DNA of 64,000 bases from UBA6059 sp040219045 (GCA_965229505.1 OZ245881.1:1798001-1862000); one strand, 5' to 3'; shown: positions 27,452 through 36,536, counted from the first letter of the stretch. Program-made: numbers and translations. The notes: a model not told the origin generated them from the sequence alone.

Positions 27452-28585
27452 CTACTGCGCCAGACTCTTTTCGATTTCGTGGAAGACTAAGGCTGACTCC
27501 TCATAAATAGCATTCAAAATCCCGCTGAACGAGGTGTTGAACCCAATAAAGTACAGTCCCGGATATTGATCGAGCCAGGCGGCCTTAGGAGCTCCCCGAT
27601 GGTCAAAATGAGTTGGATCGATTTTGACGAATTCTGGCAGGTTAGCCCGATAACCAGTAGCAAGTATGATGTCATCAAATTCTACTCTCTCGCCTGATGT
27701 AAGAACAACTCCATCTTCGGTGAAGGATTTGATATCCCCGACAACCAATATCTCACCATTCTTTATTTTCGCTACAGTACCCAGGTCGATCACTGGAGTC
27801 TTGCCATATTTCCTTAGTTGAGCGGTCGGAGGATCCGTTGGTGTCTCTATTCCCCATCGGCTTAAATTCCCTACCGCAATTTTGCGGAGGAGCACACCTA
27901 CCTTATCTCCCAGCCAGGTGGGTAGCTTTCTTAGCATCATGGCGGTTTTTTGTGTTGGTCGTCCATGAAAGTCGCGCAGCACGATATTCACCGGTCCTCT
28001 TATGCTAATAGAAGGGTTAGCCCCCTGCTCAGCAAGGTCCAGTGCGATTTCCGCCCCGGTATTCCCCATACCAATCACCAGTACCTTTTTGCCATGATAG
28101 GGTTTCGCATTTCGATAGTCTCTGCTGTGAATAATCGAGCCTCTAAAAACCTCTTCACCGATCCACTTTGGAACGACGGGCACTCTGTTAAAACCAGTAC
28201 TGACGACTACCCTGTTGGTAAGGAATTGCTCACTGGAAGCGGTAATCACCTTCCATTTATCCCCCTCTGCCAATACTGCATCCACTTTTTGATTAAATTT
28301 TACCGACAGGTTAAATCGTTTAACATAAGCCTTTAGATGGTCTATGAGCTGATCCTTTGAGATATACTGCGGCCATTTTTCTGGTAAGGGGAAATGTGGG
28401 AGATGTGAGTATTGCTTGACCGTATGCAGGTGCAACCGATCATAGTGATTGGCCCATGAGCTCCCTACCTTGGAGGACTGCTCAAGAATTAGACTGTCGA
28501 TACCTGCATCCTTGAGCCTTCCAGCAATCGCCAGCCCGGCAGGGCCTGCACCAATAATAATGATCTCATGCTCAGTATTGTGCAT
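27452..28585 (-). CDS. Flavin-containing monooxygenase-like FAD/NAD(P) oxidoreductase
   Basis: 377 residues. An FAD-binding Rossmann motif IIIGAGPAGLAIAG starts at residue 9, and an NAD(P)-binding motif VLVIGMGNTGAEIA lies near 168-181. FRGSIIHSRDYRN (about 147-159) matches the FxGxxxHxxxY fingerprint of class B flavin monooxygenases, and ATGYRANLP appears near the C-terminus. The group (CzcO/YUCCA-like) oxygenates small molecules at N, S or carbonyl carbon; the substrate is unknown. It is monocistronic and divergent from hsp20 over about 130 bp. Confidence 0.87.
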   Translation of the reverse strand: MHNTEHEIIIIGAGPAGLAIAGRLKDAGIDSLILEQSSKVGSSWANHYDRLHLHTVKQYSHLPHFPLPEKWPQYISKDQLIDHLKAYVKRFNLSVKFNQKVDAVLAEGDKWKVITASSEQFLTNRVVVSTGFNRVPVVPKWIGEEVFRGSIIHSRDYRNAKPYHGKKVLVIGMGNTGAEIALDLAEQGANPSISIRGPVNIVLRDFHGRPTQKTAMMLRKLPTWLGDKVGVLLRKIAVGNLSRWGIETPTDPPTAQLRKYGKTPVIDLGTVAKIKNGEILVVGDIKSFTEDGVVLTSGERVEFDDIILATGYRANLPEFVKIDPTHFDHRGAPKAAWLDQYPGLYFIGFNTSFSGILNAIYEESALVFHEIEKSLAQ

Positions 28586-28700
28586 TGATCCAATCTAGAT
28601 ATTTAATGTAGTACTGACAATAATCATGAGTCACATTTGAGAATGCTCATTGTGTTGGAACTTTCCAGTTGATACATTGTGCACATACTAACAAGCCCGG

Positions 28701-28708
28701 AAAGGAGG
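28701..28708 (+). promoter_or_regulatory. Strong Shine-Dalgarno site of hsp20
   Basis: AAAGGAGG lies 6 bp before ATG 28715. It decides the start in favour of 28715 over the in-frame GTG at 28679 and is unusually strong for this genome. Confidence 0.75.
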
Positions 28709-28714
28709 CCTACC

Positions 28715-29149
28715 ATGTTTGAAAGAAGAACACCTTCACAGAATGTATTTCACAGAATTGGGAATAGGTTCAATGACTACTTCGATGGTCAGCATTTTAT
28801 GGGACAGGATGCTTTCGGCAGCTATAAGGTAAAGCACATGCCACCTGTCAATATAAAGCAGCAAAAAGACATTTATCTGCTCGAAGTGGTGATGCCGGGG
28901 TTTAAGAAGGAAGAAATAACGGTCAGCCATGAAGGAACTCACGTAAGAGTAAAAGCTGAGTTTGCAGAGGGTCGCTTAAAGGACGAGTACCTGGTGAAAG
29001 AGCTTCATTGGGAAAGTGTAGATCAGATGCTTTGGATACCGGATAATGTAGACGCAGAAAACATAGACGCCTCTTATGAAGATGGCATATTAAGAATAAA
29101 GCTTCCGTACATACGGGAGGAAGAGCCCACCTCAATAGAAGTAGTTTAG
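28715..29149 (+). CDS. Hsp20/alpha-crystallin small heat shock protein
   Basis: 144 residues. The alpha-crystallin domain spans about 40-140: PPVNIKQQKDIYLLEVVMPG, FKKEEITVSHEGTHVRVKAE and, at the end of the domain, ASYEDGILRIKLP with the conserved G-x-L/I strand. Small heat shock proteins hold unfolded proteins in the cytosol. The N-terminal arm (FERRTPSQNVFHRIGNRFNDYF) is short, and the I-x-I tail is replaced by TSIEVV. A strong ribosome site and a terminator right after the stop show a single-gene transcript. A second, divergent Hsp20-like gene is at 47301-47669. Confidence 0.92.
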   Translation: MFERRTPSQNVFHRIGNRFNDYFDGQHFMGQDAFGSYKVKHMPPVNIKQQKDIYLLEVVMPGFKKEEITVSHEGTHVRVKAEFAEGRLKDEYLVKELHWESVDQMLWIPDNVDAENIDASYEDGILRIKLPYIREEEPTSIEVV

Positions 29150-29158
29150 GTTTTAGTT

Positions 29159-29182
29159 AGCCCCCTCCCCGGGGGCTTTTTT
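29159..29182 (+). terminator. Rho-independent terminator of hsp20
   Basis: AGCCCCC-TCCCC-GGGGGCT, a perfect 7-bp GC-rich stem followed by a run of six T, 9 bp after the hsp20 stop codon. On the opposite strand it has no T-run, so it works mainly for hsp20. Confidence 0.88.
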
Positions 29183-29207
29183 CTTGTTTGAAAAACCAAA
29201 ATAGATA

Positions 29208-30494
29208 TTAGTTCTGGCGATAGATTTTGCCATCTTTCATTACAAAGCGTACTTTTCGCAAAGCCGAAATGTCTGTTTCGGGAGTTCCCTCTACCGCAAT
29301 CAAATCTGCCAATAGACCCGGCTTGACCGAACCCAGCTTTTCTTCGATTTGCAGAAGGCGAGCATTGTCAGATGTGGCTGCTTTAAGAACAGCCATTGAA
29401 GACATTCCATAATCCACCATCATCTCCAGTTCGCGCACATTGTCGCCATGAGGGAAGACACCTACGTCCCCACCAAAAACTAACTCTACACCAGCGTCCA
29501 AGGCCATCTTAAAACTCTTTTTCTTATTGACAATTCTTGCTGGGTCAGGGTCTACACCCTTGTTCCAACCTCCATACTGAGAAATGGCGTCACCAGCGGC
29601 TAGTGTCGGACAGAGCGCGACCCCCTTGGAAGCCATGAGTTCGAAAACCTCCGCCGTGCCTCCATCACCATGCTCAATAGTGTATACCCCGGCATTGACT
29701 GCCCGACGCATTCCTTCGGCTGTAGCCGCATGGGCGACCACTGGCCTGCCACTACTGGCTGCTACTTCTACGATCGTCCTGAGCTCCTCTTCACTGAAGG
29801 TCGGCATGGCTTGCCCTTCCGGACCCCATCTGTAGTCAGCATATACTTTAATGACATCTGCCCCTTTTCCAATCTGATCGCGCACGATTCTGATAAGGTC
29901 ATCATGCCCATCGGCAGGCTCTGCCCCCAGCGGTACCATGACCCTATCGTGAAAGCCCTTAGGGCCATAGCTGCCGGTAGCCACAATAGCTCTACCCGCC
30001 ACAATCAATCTTGGGCCTGGAATGACGCCCTTTTCTATCGCTTGCTTAACACCTACATCTGCATACCCTGCGCCCTCTGACCCAAGGTCTCGCATTGTGG
30101 TAACACCAGCCATGAGTGATGCCTCACAGTGAACGACGGCACGAGCAACGCGCTCGGCTTCTGACTCGACAAGCACCTGATCGTTCCAATTAGTCTCGTT
30201 GTAGGGGTGGAGGAGGATGTGTGAATGGCCCTCAATCAGACCTGGCATAAGCGTACGGCCAGAAAGGTCTATTTCTTTCGTGCCCTTTTGCTGTTTGTAT
30301 TGACTTGATGGACCTGCCCAATCGATTTTGTTGTCTTGAATAGCTACCCACCAGCCTTCCTTGATCTCAGTGCCATCAAAAACACGGTCTGGTTTCAACA
30401 AATATCGCTGCGCCATGGTCGAAAAGGTGATCGCAACCTGTGCAATCACTATTAGAAAAAATGTTTTAGGGATGGTTGTAATACAATATTTCAT
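29208..30494 (-). CDS. Secreted metal-dependent amidohydrolase (imidazolonepropionase/prolidase-like)
   Basis: 428 residues with a signal peptide (about 9-28, ending STMAQ). Amidohydrolase-superfamily motifs: LMPGLIEGHSHILLHP (about 77-92; metal-binding H-x-H), KVYADYRWGP with the bridging Lys (about 213), HAATAEG (about 252), TIEHGD (about 270) and FGGDVGVFPHGD with metal-binding Asp (about 338). This subgroup (COG1228, Xaa-Pro or Xaa-Arg dipeptidase-like) hydrolyses C-terminally blocked dipeptides or related amides. Export suggests a role in external peptide use. It is convergent with hsp20 and divergent from the GAF gene. Confidence 0.88.
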   Translation of the reverse strand: MKYCITTIPKTFFLIVIAQVAITFSTMAQRYLLKPDRVFDGTEIKEGWWVAIQDNKIDWAGPSSQYKQQKGTKEIDLSGRTLMPGLIEGHSHILLHPYNETNWNDQVLVESEAERVARAVVHCEASLMAGVTTMRDLGSEGAGYADVGVKQAIEKGVIPGPRLIVAGRAIVATGSYGPKGFHDRVMVPLGAEPADGHDDLIRIVRDQIGKGADVIKVYADYRWGPEGQAMPTFSEEELRTIVEVAASSGRPVVAHAATAEGMRRAVNAGVYTIEHGDGGTAEVFELMASKGVALCPTLAAGDAISQYGGWNKGVDPDPARIVNKKKSFKMALDAGVELVFGGDVGVFPHGDNVRELEMMVDYGMSSMAVLKAATSDNARLLQIEEKLGSVKPGLLADLIAVEGTPETDISALRKVRFVMKDGKIYRQN

Positions 30495-30574
30495 GCTTGG
30501 AATCGACTAGTTGATATTGAACTAAATGACCGGAATATACGTACTTATTGGACTTACGCCGTAATTTTCAACAT

Positions 30575-32941
30575 ATGAGTGAAGAACTTCTACCGCCAGA
30601 ATATAGATTCCCGTTCAAAACAAGCTTGAGTCTGAGCAATATCATTGGATATTGGCAAGCGAAAACGAACGACCCTAACCTGTTTATCGCAGGACATGCC
30701 AAGGAAATTGTGAGGCAGCTGGAGGAGGCCCCAGAGCTTTTTAACCCAATAGAGAATCCGGCGATACTTGACAATCACCAAGACCTTGTCAACATGCTCA
30801 TGTCGGCATTGGTACCACAGGCGCTGGTGGACGATATTCTTACAGCAGCCGTAGAGCCTTATGGCATGAATATCTTCTACCTCACTCGGCCTATGCAAAA
30901 AATCATGGATCGTGCAGGGTCTTTCATGGGCATGCTTAAGAACATGGATCTCCAGGAGATGTACGAAAGTAAGACGATGTACGCCTATGCAACCGTAATG
31001 GAGCAGTTTTATGGTGTTTCGCTGAACCTCGACCGGCCAATCATCGCTGAAATCACTGATGAAAAGACCCGGCTGAGAAAGTACTACAAGGTAGAAATCA
31101 ATCCAAGATTTTGCGAGACAGTACTACACGGTGACCTACCGGAATTATCAGATGAAACAATAAAGTACCTGATTGACAATCTTTTTAACGTGGATGTCTG
31201 GAAGGAGCATCTGCCTCCACATCTGTTCGAATTTCGCGGGTTTGCTATGTATAGCATGGTGGACGTCACGAGACAGGAAGTGGTTTCTTCTATAAAAGAG
31301 CTCCTTCTTAAGAAAGATAGTATCGTCCAGCAGGAGAGCTTTGTCGCCCTTCAGGCGAAACTTCAGTCTTTACTGCAAATTAATAATCTGACGCTTGGTA
31401 TCTCTGGCTACCAAAAGAACAAGCGTTCATTTGTCAATTTTGGCAAAAAGGTTTGCCGCAGTATCGTAATGGATGCAGGTGAAGGCCTGGTCTGTGAAAA
31501 CGCTCAGGGAGAGATGTACGACTATTTTTCGGCTAACAAGAAGGCCAGAATCATAGAAGACCTATCGAAATCAGAAGATATGGGTGGTTTTGAAGAGATT
31601 CTCATGGCTGAAGGTATCATGAATCTTGTACTTGCCCCGCTATTTTATGATAATGAATTTATCGGCATGTTAGAGCTGGGTAGCCCCAAGGCCGGGGACC
31701 TCAATATGTTCGCGGTATCCAAAGTCGAAGAGATATTACCCTTATTCGCGGTAGCGGTAAAACGAAGTGCAGAAGAACTAGAAAGTAGGGTGCAGGCTGT
31801 CATCAAAGAAAAATATACCTCTATCCACCCTACCGTGGAATGGAAGTTTATCAACGCCGCGTACGACTATTTAGAAAAAGAGGAGCAGGGAGAGTCGCCT
31901 GAGCCTTCTCAGATTGTTTTTGAAAATGTATATCCACTTTACGGAGCTTCTGACATTCGTAACTCCAGCACCGAACGGAATAAGGCTATTCTTTCGGATC
32001 TACGGAAGCAACTACGCCTGGCAAGCAAAGTGCTCGACAAGGGTTTTGAGATCAATCAGCTTCCGGTAATCAATGAGGTGCAATACCGACTGGATAAGCA
32101 AATTGCCAAGATCAAAAGGGGCTTACTGACAGGAGACGAAGTAGCCGCCCTGGATTTTCTGAGAGAAGAGGTGGAGCCCATCTTGCGCAATCTGGAGGAA
32201 AACCATCCGGACTTCAAGGCTGTGACATCTGCCTACTGGAATGAGTTGGATCCGAAACTCAACGTTGTATATGAATCAAGAAAGGCGTTCGAGGAGAGCC
32301 TGACTCAGATTAATGATGCCGTGGGCGCAATCATCGACCGAGAGGAAGAAATCGCACAAAAGATGCATCCTCACTTTTTTGAAAAGTATAAAACCGATGG
32401 CGTAGAGTACAACATCTACATCGGTGAGGCCCTGGCGGAGACACAGAAGTTTGATGACTTTTACCTTAGAAATTTACGTCTCTGGCAGTTGATTACGACT
32501 TGCGAAATTGCGCGGCAAACGTCCAGGATCATACCTGAGTTGAGCTTGCCGCTTGAAACTACCCATCTCATACTTGTACATAGTTCGCCTCTGGCCATTA
32601 AGTTTAGGATGGATGAAAAGCAGTTTGACGTAGATGGCGCGTACAACATTCGCTATGAGATTGTCAAAAAGCGAATTGACAAAGCGCTGATCAGGAATAC
32701 CGACGAACGCCTGACTCAGCCCGGCAAAATAGCCATTGTTTACAGTCAGGAAAAGGACGCTGTAGAGTACACTCAATACCTGGAGTACCTACACAGCAAA
32801 GGTTATCTTGAGGATGGTATAGAGCATCTGGAGTTGGAAGAGCTGCAGGGCGTGAGCGGATTGAGGGCACTCAGAGTGAAAGTTGTAGATTCTTCAAAAA
32901 GTGTAATTGGAGAGCTTGAAAGGCTAATTCAAAAAGTCTGA
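30575..32941 (+). CDS. Large GAF-domain protein of unknown function
   Basis: 788 residues from ATG 30575 (an in-frame TTG at 30548 is less likely). Residues 1-240 are helical with no known motif. A GAF-like domain is inferred at about 250-400, where FVALQAKLQSLLQINNLTLGI precedes VLAPLFYDNEFIGMLELGSP. After it come EWKFINAAYDYLE and the striking VYPLYGASDIRNSSTERN (about 455-472), then long amphipathic helices (475-600). No kinase, cyclase, HTH or membrane segment was found, so it is soluble. The gene looks monocistronic. Function is unknown; ligand-sensing scaffold is a guess. Confidence 0.78.
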   Translation: MSEELLPPEYRFPFKTSLSLSNIIGYWQAKTNDPNLFIAGHAKEIVRQLEEAPELFNPIENPAILDNHQDLVNMLMSALVPQALVDDILTAAVEPYGMNIFYLTRPMQKIMDRAGSFMGMLKNMDLQEMYESKTMYAYATVMEQFYGVSLNLDRPIIAEITDEKTRLRKYYKVEINPRFCETVLHGDLPELSDETIKYLIDNLFNVDVWKEHLPPHLFEFRGFAMYSMVDVTRQEVVSSIKELLLKKDSIVQQESFVALQAKLQSLLQINNLTLGISGYQKNKRSFVNFGKKVCRSIVMDAGEGLVCENAQGEMYDYFSANKKARIIEDLSKSEDMGGFEEILMAEGIMNLVLAPLFYDNEFIGMLELGSPKAGDLNMFAVSKVEEILPLFAVAVKRSAEELESRVQAVIKEKYTSIHPTVEWKFINAAYDYLEKEEQGESPEPSQIVFENVYPLYGASDIRNSSTERNKAILSDLRKQLRLASKVLDKGFEINQLPVINEVQYRLDKQIAKIKRGLLTGDEVAALDFLREEVEPILRNLEENHPDFKAVTSAYWNELDPKLNVVYESRKAFEESLTQINDAVGAIIDREEEIAQKMHPHFFEKYKTDGVEYNIYIGEALAETQKFDDFYLRNLRLWQLITTCEIARQTSRIIPELSLPLETTHLILVHSSPLAIKFRMDEKQFDVDGAYNIRYEIVKKRIDKALIRNTDERLTQPGKIAIVYSQEKDAVEYTQYLEYLHSKGYLEDGIEHLELEELQGVSGLRALRVKVVDSSKSVIGELERLIQKV

Positions 32942-33160
32942 CACAAACTATCCGTTTTATGCCCACAGCTTGTAAGAGTGAAATCTTCCGAGACTCACAA
33001 CGGTTCAAAGTGGTTGAACGTTCAGAAAGATAAAAACATCTGCGCTCCACTCGCAGTAGAAATCACTATCATTTCCTAGGGCAGATGCCCTGTCAAGTTG
33101 TACTGAAACCTGCTAGAAAGCACTTTCGAATAGAGTCGGTAGCCTTGTTCGATTTTCGTT

Positions 33161-33766
33161 TTACTTTTTGAACTTGTTAATGAGATATATTATGTCATTT
33201 GGCTTGTATTCTAGGTAATTGATATAGAAGGATTCAGGCTTTACCGCATTCTTTCTGTAGATTTTTACAAAATGAGCCCCTAGTCCGAGATTTCGATAAT
33301 AGTGATAAGTTGTAAGAACATTATCCCATCTTATTGGCTCTTTTTTAGATTTTCGAAATTCGATATGCTCTTCCGTGAGAATGATTTGTGCTCTTTTATC
33401 TAAAAGATCAATAACTGCTGGAATTGAAAAAGGCGCTAATAGAAAGCACGGAACGTACATCACAATAAATGAATCCACATAAATTGACAATACACCAAAT
33501 AAGAGAAATCCTCCTGTAATAAAATAGAGCAACATTAAAGGAGGTTTAGAGCCTTTTCTGACTATTATCGGAAGCCCTAAACAATCAATCTTTTCATCAA
33601 TTGGAGTTAATTCAATTGCTTTAGTTATTCCTTTCGGATCGTCAAAACCTTCAGGGTTGGTTTGAGAGTAATACCAATCAACCACTTCAATTGCTCGTTC
33701 AAAATCACCATTCTGAAGGTGATTCCATAATGTTTGTTCATCGAGAGGTTGTTGGTAAATGCGCAT
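33161..33766 (-). CDS. Unknown two-helix membrane protein
   Basis: 201 residues, not recognised. Residues 1-75 are soluble and helical (TLWNHLQNGDFERAIEVVDWYY). Two adjacent membrane helices lie at about 78-97 and 100-122, then a soluble part (125-201) with RAQIILTEEHIEFRKSKKEPIRWDNV, which looks like a PH-like or bPH-type beta strand pattern. The DNA is clearly more AT-rich than nearby genes, a hint of transfer. It is the last gene of a three-gene minus-strand unit, 9 bp after the HNH gene. The 219-bp gap to the GAF gene holds only short palindromes (33015-33024, 33078-33091). Confidence 0.7.
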   Translation of the reverse strand: MRIYQQPLDEQTLWNHLQNGDFERAIEVVDWYYSQTNPEGFDDPKGITKAIELTPIDEKIDCLGLPIIVRKGSKPPLMLLYFITGGFLLFGVLSIYVDSFIVMYVPCFLLAPFSIPAVIDLLDKRAQIILTEEHIEFRKSKKEPIRWDNVLTTYHYYRNLGLGAHFVKIYRKNAVKPESFYINYLEYKPNDIIYLINKFKK

Positions 33767-33775
33767 AGAAGAAAT

Positions 33776-34060
33776 CTAACGTTTTCTGACCCACTGGACA
33801 AATTTGAAAATAACAGGATCGCTCAATAGCTTTTCAAGACTGTTGAGCTCCCTACCCAAGTGCTTTTCACCATAGTGCTTGTGAATGAACAAGTGGCAGT
33901 CCTTGCATATGTCAATGCCTTCATCAAAAGCCGCTCTTTCAAAATTCTTTTTGAACCATTTGTTGGTGCGTGTAGTACGGGGTATCAAATGGTGAAATGT
34001 CAGCGGCTTTTCCCTTTCGCACATTGCACATTCTCCAAATTTACCGGCACCTCTACCCAT
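33776..34060 (-). CDS. Small HNH-type nuclease-like protein
   Basis: 94 residues. Two Cys pairs (CAMC 11-14 and CKDC 52-55) frame the HNH core: FHHLIPRT (22-29) and DCHLFIHKHYG (54-64), with His24 and His60 as likely catalytic or metal residues. This zinc-ribbon HNH layout is common in stand-alone bacterial proteins annotated as HNH endonucleases; the real substrate is mostly unknown. It lies 6 bp after the CrtA-like gene and 9 bp before the membrane-protein gene, so it is co-transcribed with both. Confidence 0.8.
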   Translation of the reverse strand: MGRGAGKFGECAMCEREKPLTFHHLIPRTTRTNKWFKKNFERAAFDEGIDICKDCHLFIHKHYGEKHLGRELNSLEKLLSDPVIFKFVQWVRKR

Positions 34061-34066
34061 GGGTGA

Positions 34067-34765
34067 TTAGAGTTCATCCATTACCTGAAAGCGGGCGAAT
34101 AGCTCTTCGCTGTACCACTGACGGTCTCTGGTCTTGGTGATGACTTCTTTGTGTTGCCTGCTTTTGTAGGCATAAGCCTTCATATCATCGAGGCTATTCC
34201 AAATACTAAAAGTCGCTTGCTGCACCAGCGGCCATTCTCCTATCCCTACTGAAAGCCTGAGGCCAGGTTGATTTTCAATGGATTTACTCACAGAAGGCAC
34301 ATGCCTCCAAAACTCCAATAGCCTTTTGAAACTGATAGTAGCGCGAGTGACCACAGCCCAAGGCCTGGCCTTTTCTATTGGTTCCTGATAGGTAAATGGT
34401 TCAACCCCATCCCACAACCCATGGCCGTGCACAGGCCTCAAAAGGAAAACCTGTCTATCGGCAGACCTCTCTGCATATACATCCTGAAATGGGTTATCCG
34501 CAAAAAACGCTCTCGCTGCATCTTCATCCCGCCAGACACAAAGCATCGCATATTGCCCAAAGTTCGGGTAGATACTAAAGCCATTGCCAGCACCTGTTCC
34601 CAGTATTTTGTGAAACTGAAGCCCCTCGACCTTAGCCAGCTCCCGGTATCCCAATTGCATTTGGGTGAACGCCCAATACTTATACTCGGAAAACTTATAG
34701 ATCGCTACTGTGGTGACTTGAGTGGACGCTGTGGTCATATAGGAAATAATCGCTTGGAAAGCCAA
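34067..34765 (-). CDS. CrtA-like (spheroidene monooxygenase family) protein
   Basis: 232 residues. The segments KYWAFTQMQLGYREL (about 29-43), FHKILGTGAGNGFSIYPNFGQYAML (about 51-75, split here by family gaps) and RPWAVVTRATIS (about 133-144) match the CrtA/spheroidene monooxygenase-like family, a dimeric ferredoxin-like fold. CrtA oxygenates carotenoids in phototrophs; homologues in heterotrophs are of uncertain role. ATG 34738 (residue 10) is an alternative start nearer the family N-terminus. It opens an operon with an HNH protein and a membrane protein, an unusual set. No carotenoid genes are adjacent. Confidence 0.72.
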   Translation of the reverse strand: MAFQAIISYMTTASTQVTTVAIYKFSEYKYWAFTQMQLGYRELAKVEGLQFHKILGTGAGNGFSIYPNFGQYAMLCVWRDEDAARAFFADNPFQDVYAERSADRQVFLLRPVHGHGLWDGVEPFTYQEPIEKARPWAVVTRATISFKRLLEFWRHVPSVSKSIENQPGLRLSVGIGEWPLVQQATFSIWNSLDDMKAYAYKSRQHKEVITKTRDRQWYSEELFARFQVMDEL

Positions 34766-34804
34766 TTGTTATTGATCATCGAATTTAATTTAGACAGAAC
34801 TAAT

Positions 34805-34826
34805 CTGGTGAGATTATAATCACCAG
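34805..34826. promoter_or_regulatory. 22-bp dyad between the CrtA-like operon and yjjX
   Basis: CTGGTGA-GATTATAA-TCACCAG has perfect 7-bp arms and contains the palindrome GATTATAATC. It sits centrally in the divergent spacer, where an operator would be expected. A related but weaker dyad, CTGGT-N9-ACCAG, is at 47691-47709. Confidence 0.45.
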
Positions 34827-34849
34827 AATTCCATAAGATCAACACTCAA

Positions 34850-35374
34850 ATGAAAAAAGTGATTGTCGCCTCAAAAAACCCTGTTAAGATCAACTGTGTA
34901 CGAGAAGTGCTGACAATAGCCTTTCCTTTGGATGATTTTGTATTCGAAGGAGTGAGCGTCTCCTCAGGGGTTGGCGATCAGCCAATGACAGATGCCGAAA
35001 CGCTGCAAGGTGCAATCAATCGCGCATCGAACGCCCAAAAGCGTGATCATGGTGATTTTCACATTGGAATTGAGGGTGGGGTCTCTGATGATGGCAAGGT
35101 AATGACGGCCTTTGCTTGGGTCGTGATATTATCTGATGGTAAGGTGGGCAAGGCTAGGACGTCTACTTTTGAGCTACCGCAAAAAATTGCTGAACTGGTT
35201 CGTCATGGTGTAGAGCTGGGACATGCTGATGATCAGGTATTCAGGCGTGATAACTCAAAACAAAAGGATGGAGCGGTCGGAATATTAACCAACGGGATTC
35301 TTGACCGGGCGGAATACTATAAACAGGCTGTATTGCTTGCTCTTACTCCTACGCTGAATTCAGAGCTATACTAG
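34850..35374 (+). CDS. yjjX: Inosine/xanthosine triphosphatase (YjjX family)
   Basis: 174 residues, the full family length. MKKVIVASKNPVKINCVREVL carries the N-terminal SxNPVK nucleotide-binding motif; GVSVSSGVGDQPMTDAET (about 40-57) and the HIGIEGGV stretch (about 71-78) are also typical, with FRRDNSKQKDGAVGILT (about 128-144). The enzyme removes non-canonical ITP/XTP from the nucleotide pool in the cytosol. It is divergent from the CrtA-like operon; its stop overlaps the convergent gene by 4 bp. Confidence 0.92.
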   Translation: MKKVIVASKNPVKINCVREVLTIAFPLDDFVFEGVSVSSGVGDQPMTDAETLQGAINRASNAQKRDHGDFHIGIEGGVSDDGKVMTAFAWVVILSDGKVGKARTSTFELPQKIAELVRHGVELGHADDQVFRRDNSKQKDGAVGILTNGILDRAEYYKQAVLLALTPTLNSELY

Positions 35375-36468
35375 CGTTTAGCTGCAGCTAGGTTGTTGTC
35401 GATGTAGTTTCTCAAGCCCTCTTGCCAGGTCGCTCCCGCATCCCACTCATCGCCGAGGTATACATTACCGCTGATGGTGTGCTGGATGTAGTATTTGTGC
35501 ACTGGCTGATCTGCGGGAAACTTGTTTGCGATGGGCTTACCATCAACAGTATGGATACTAATGTAGTGTGTCTCATTTCGCGATAGCTCATAGTCGAGCA
35601 TCTTGCGCAGCGTCTTGCCCCGAGCATGTACACCCATCAGCAAAAACTGAAAGCCATTGGAAAAATAAAACCTGCCATCTTCGCGATAGGGAACAAGATC
35701 GTATTTGTATGGATAAGTAGACATGAGTTGTCTCAACTCTCGGTTGTTGCTGGCCACCTTCCTATTATAAGCATTAATCTCTCGCATTATATTTTGAGGG
35801 ACTGACTCAGGGTTCTTCACTTCAATAGAATCAAATAGTGGAATGGCAAGCTTCTCAATACGGATGTCTGTCGAATAAACGGGGAAACGACGCTTTTCCA
35901 ACAATTGCGTGTCGTCAAAGAACTCAGGGAAGTCGGCGATCAGGAAATTCTGGAAAGGCATATCCGCCCTTAGTATGTCCTGGCCAAGGATACGCACCAT
36001 ATCCCGAAGCTCGTGACCTTCTATCATCCAGGCCGATTGACCATTTGCGAAGGGGCTTTTTTCAGTGTCATATGCGGTAATCTTGATGGCAAAGTCAGTA
36101 GCGGCCGTATCCGGAAAGTAGTCGAACAGTATCACATTTTGAATGTTCCGCTGATTGAGCATGTCGGTGAAATTGGCGGTAGCCGTACGCCCGGCCTTGA
36201 AGTCCTGCCAGTAGAAATAAGCCACAGGGTCGACTTTCACATTGACTAAAAACTTATGTAGCTCGATCGCCTTTTCTCTCCATTCTCCGGAGATCAATTG
36301 CTCGGGCCCTGTGTTGATCATGACCACCGAGCGGGAAGAGATCAATGTTTCGGGTAACTGTTGATCCCTTTGTAAATAGGCGCCTCCATAGTCTTCCAAA
36401 AACACCATCTCCTGAGCTGAAAGCAGGATGGGGAAAAGTAAAAATAGAAAGAGGCTTATTTTGATCAA
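35371..36468 (-). CDS. Secreted protein of unknown function
   Basis: 365 residues from TTG 36468, which gives a clean signal peptide (LIKISLFLFLLFPILLSAQ, first Leu read as Met). The frame is open up to ATG 36576, but those 36 residues look non-coding and would cover a dyad at 36537-36563 as well as the divergent promoter region. The mature part has VMINTGPEQLISGEWREKA, AYFYWQDFKAG and AINAYNRKV-like helices and a C-terminal domain with QFLLMGVHARGKTLRKMLDYEL. No known domain was recognised. Presumably periplasmic. It overlaps yjjX by 4 bp tail to tail. Confidence 0.72.
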   Translation of the reverse strand: MIKISLFLFLLFPILLSAQEMVFLEDYGGAYLQRDQQLPETLISSRSVVMINTGPEQLISGEWREKAIELHKFLVNVKVDPVAYFYWQDFKAGRTATANFTDMLNQRNIQNVILFDYFPDTAATDFAIKITAYDTEKSPFANGQSAWMIEGHELRDMVRILGQDILRADMPFQNFLIADFPEFFDDTQLLEKRRFPVYSTDIRIEKLAIPLFDSIEVKNPESVPQNIMREINAYNRKVASNNRELRQLMSTYPYKYDLVPYREDGRFYFSNGFQFLLMGVHARGKTLRKMLDYELSRNETHYISIHTVDGKPIANKFPADQPVHKYYIQHTISGNVYLGDEWDAGATWQEGLRNYIDNNLAAAKR

Positions 36469-36536
36469 TAACTTCGAGCCAAAGTGGTATGAGTCGTCCA
36501 CAAAAATTTGTTGGTTACAGGTACTCGGGTTGAGGT

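Noticed and set aside
33015..33091. Palindromes TGAACGTTCA and AGGGCAGATGCCCT in the gap before the two-helix protein
   Set aside because: Short, without T-run, and not near a start; not enough to call terminator or operator.
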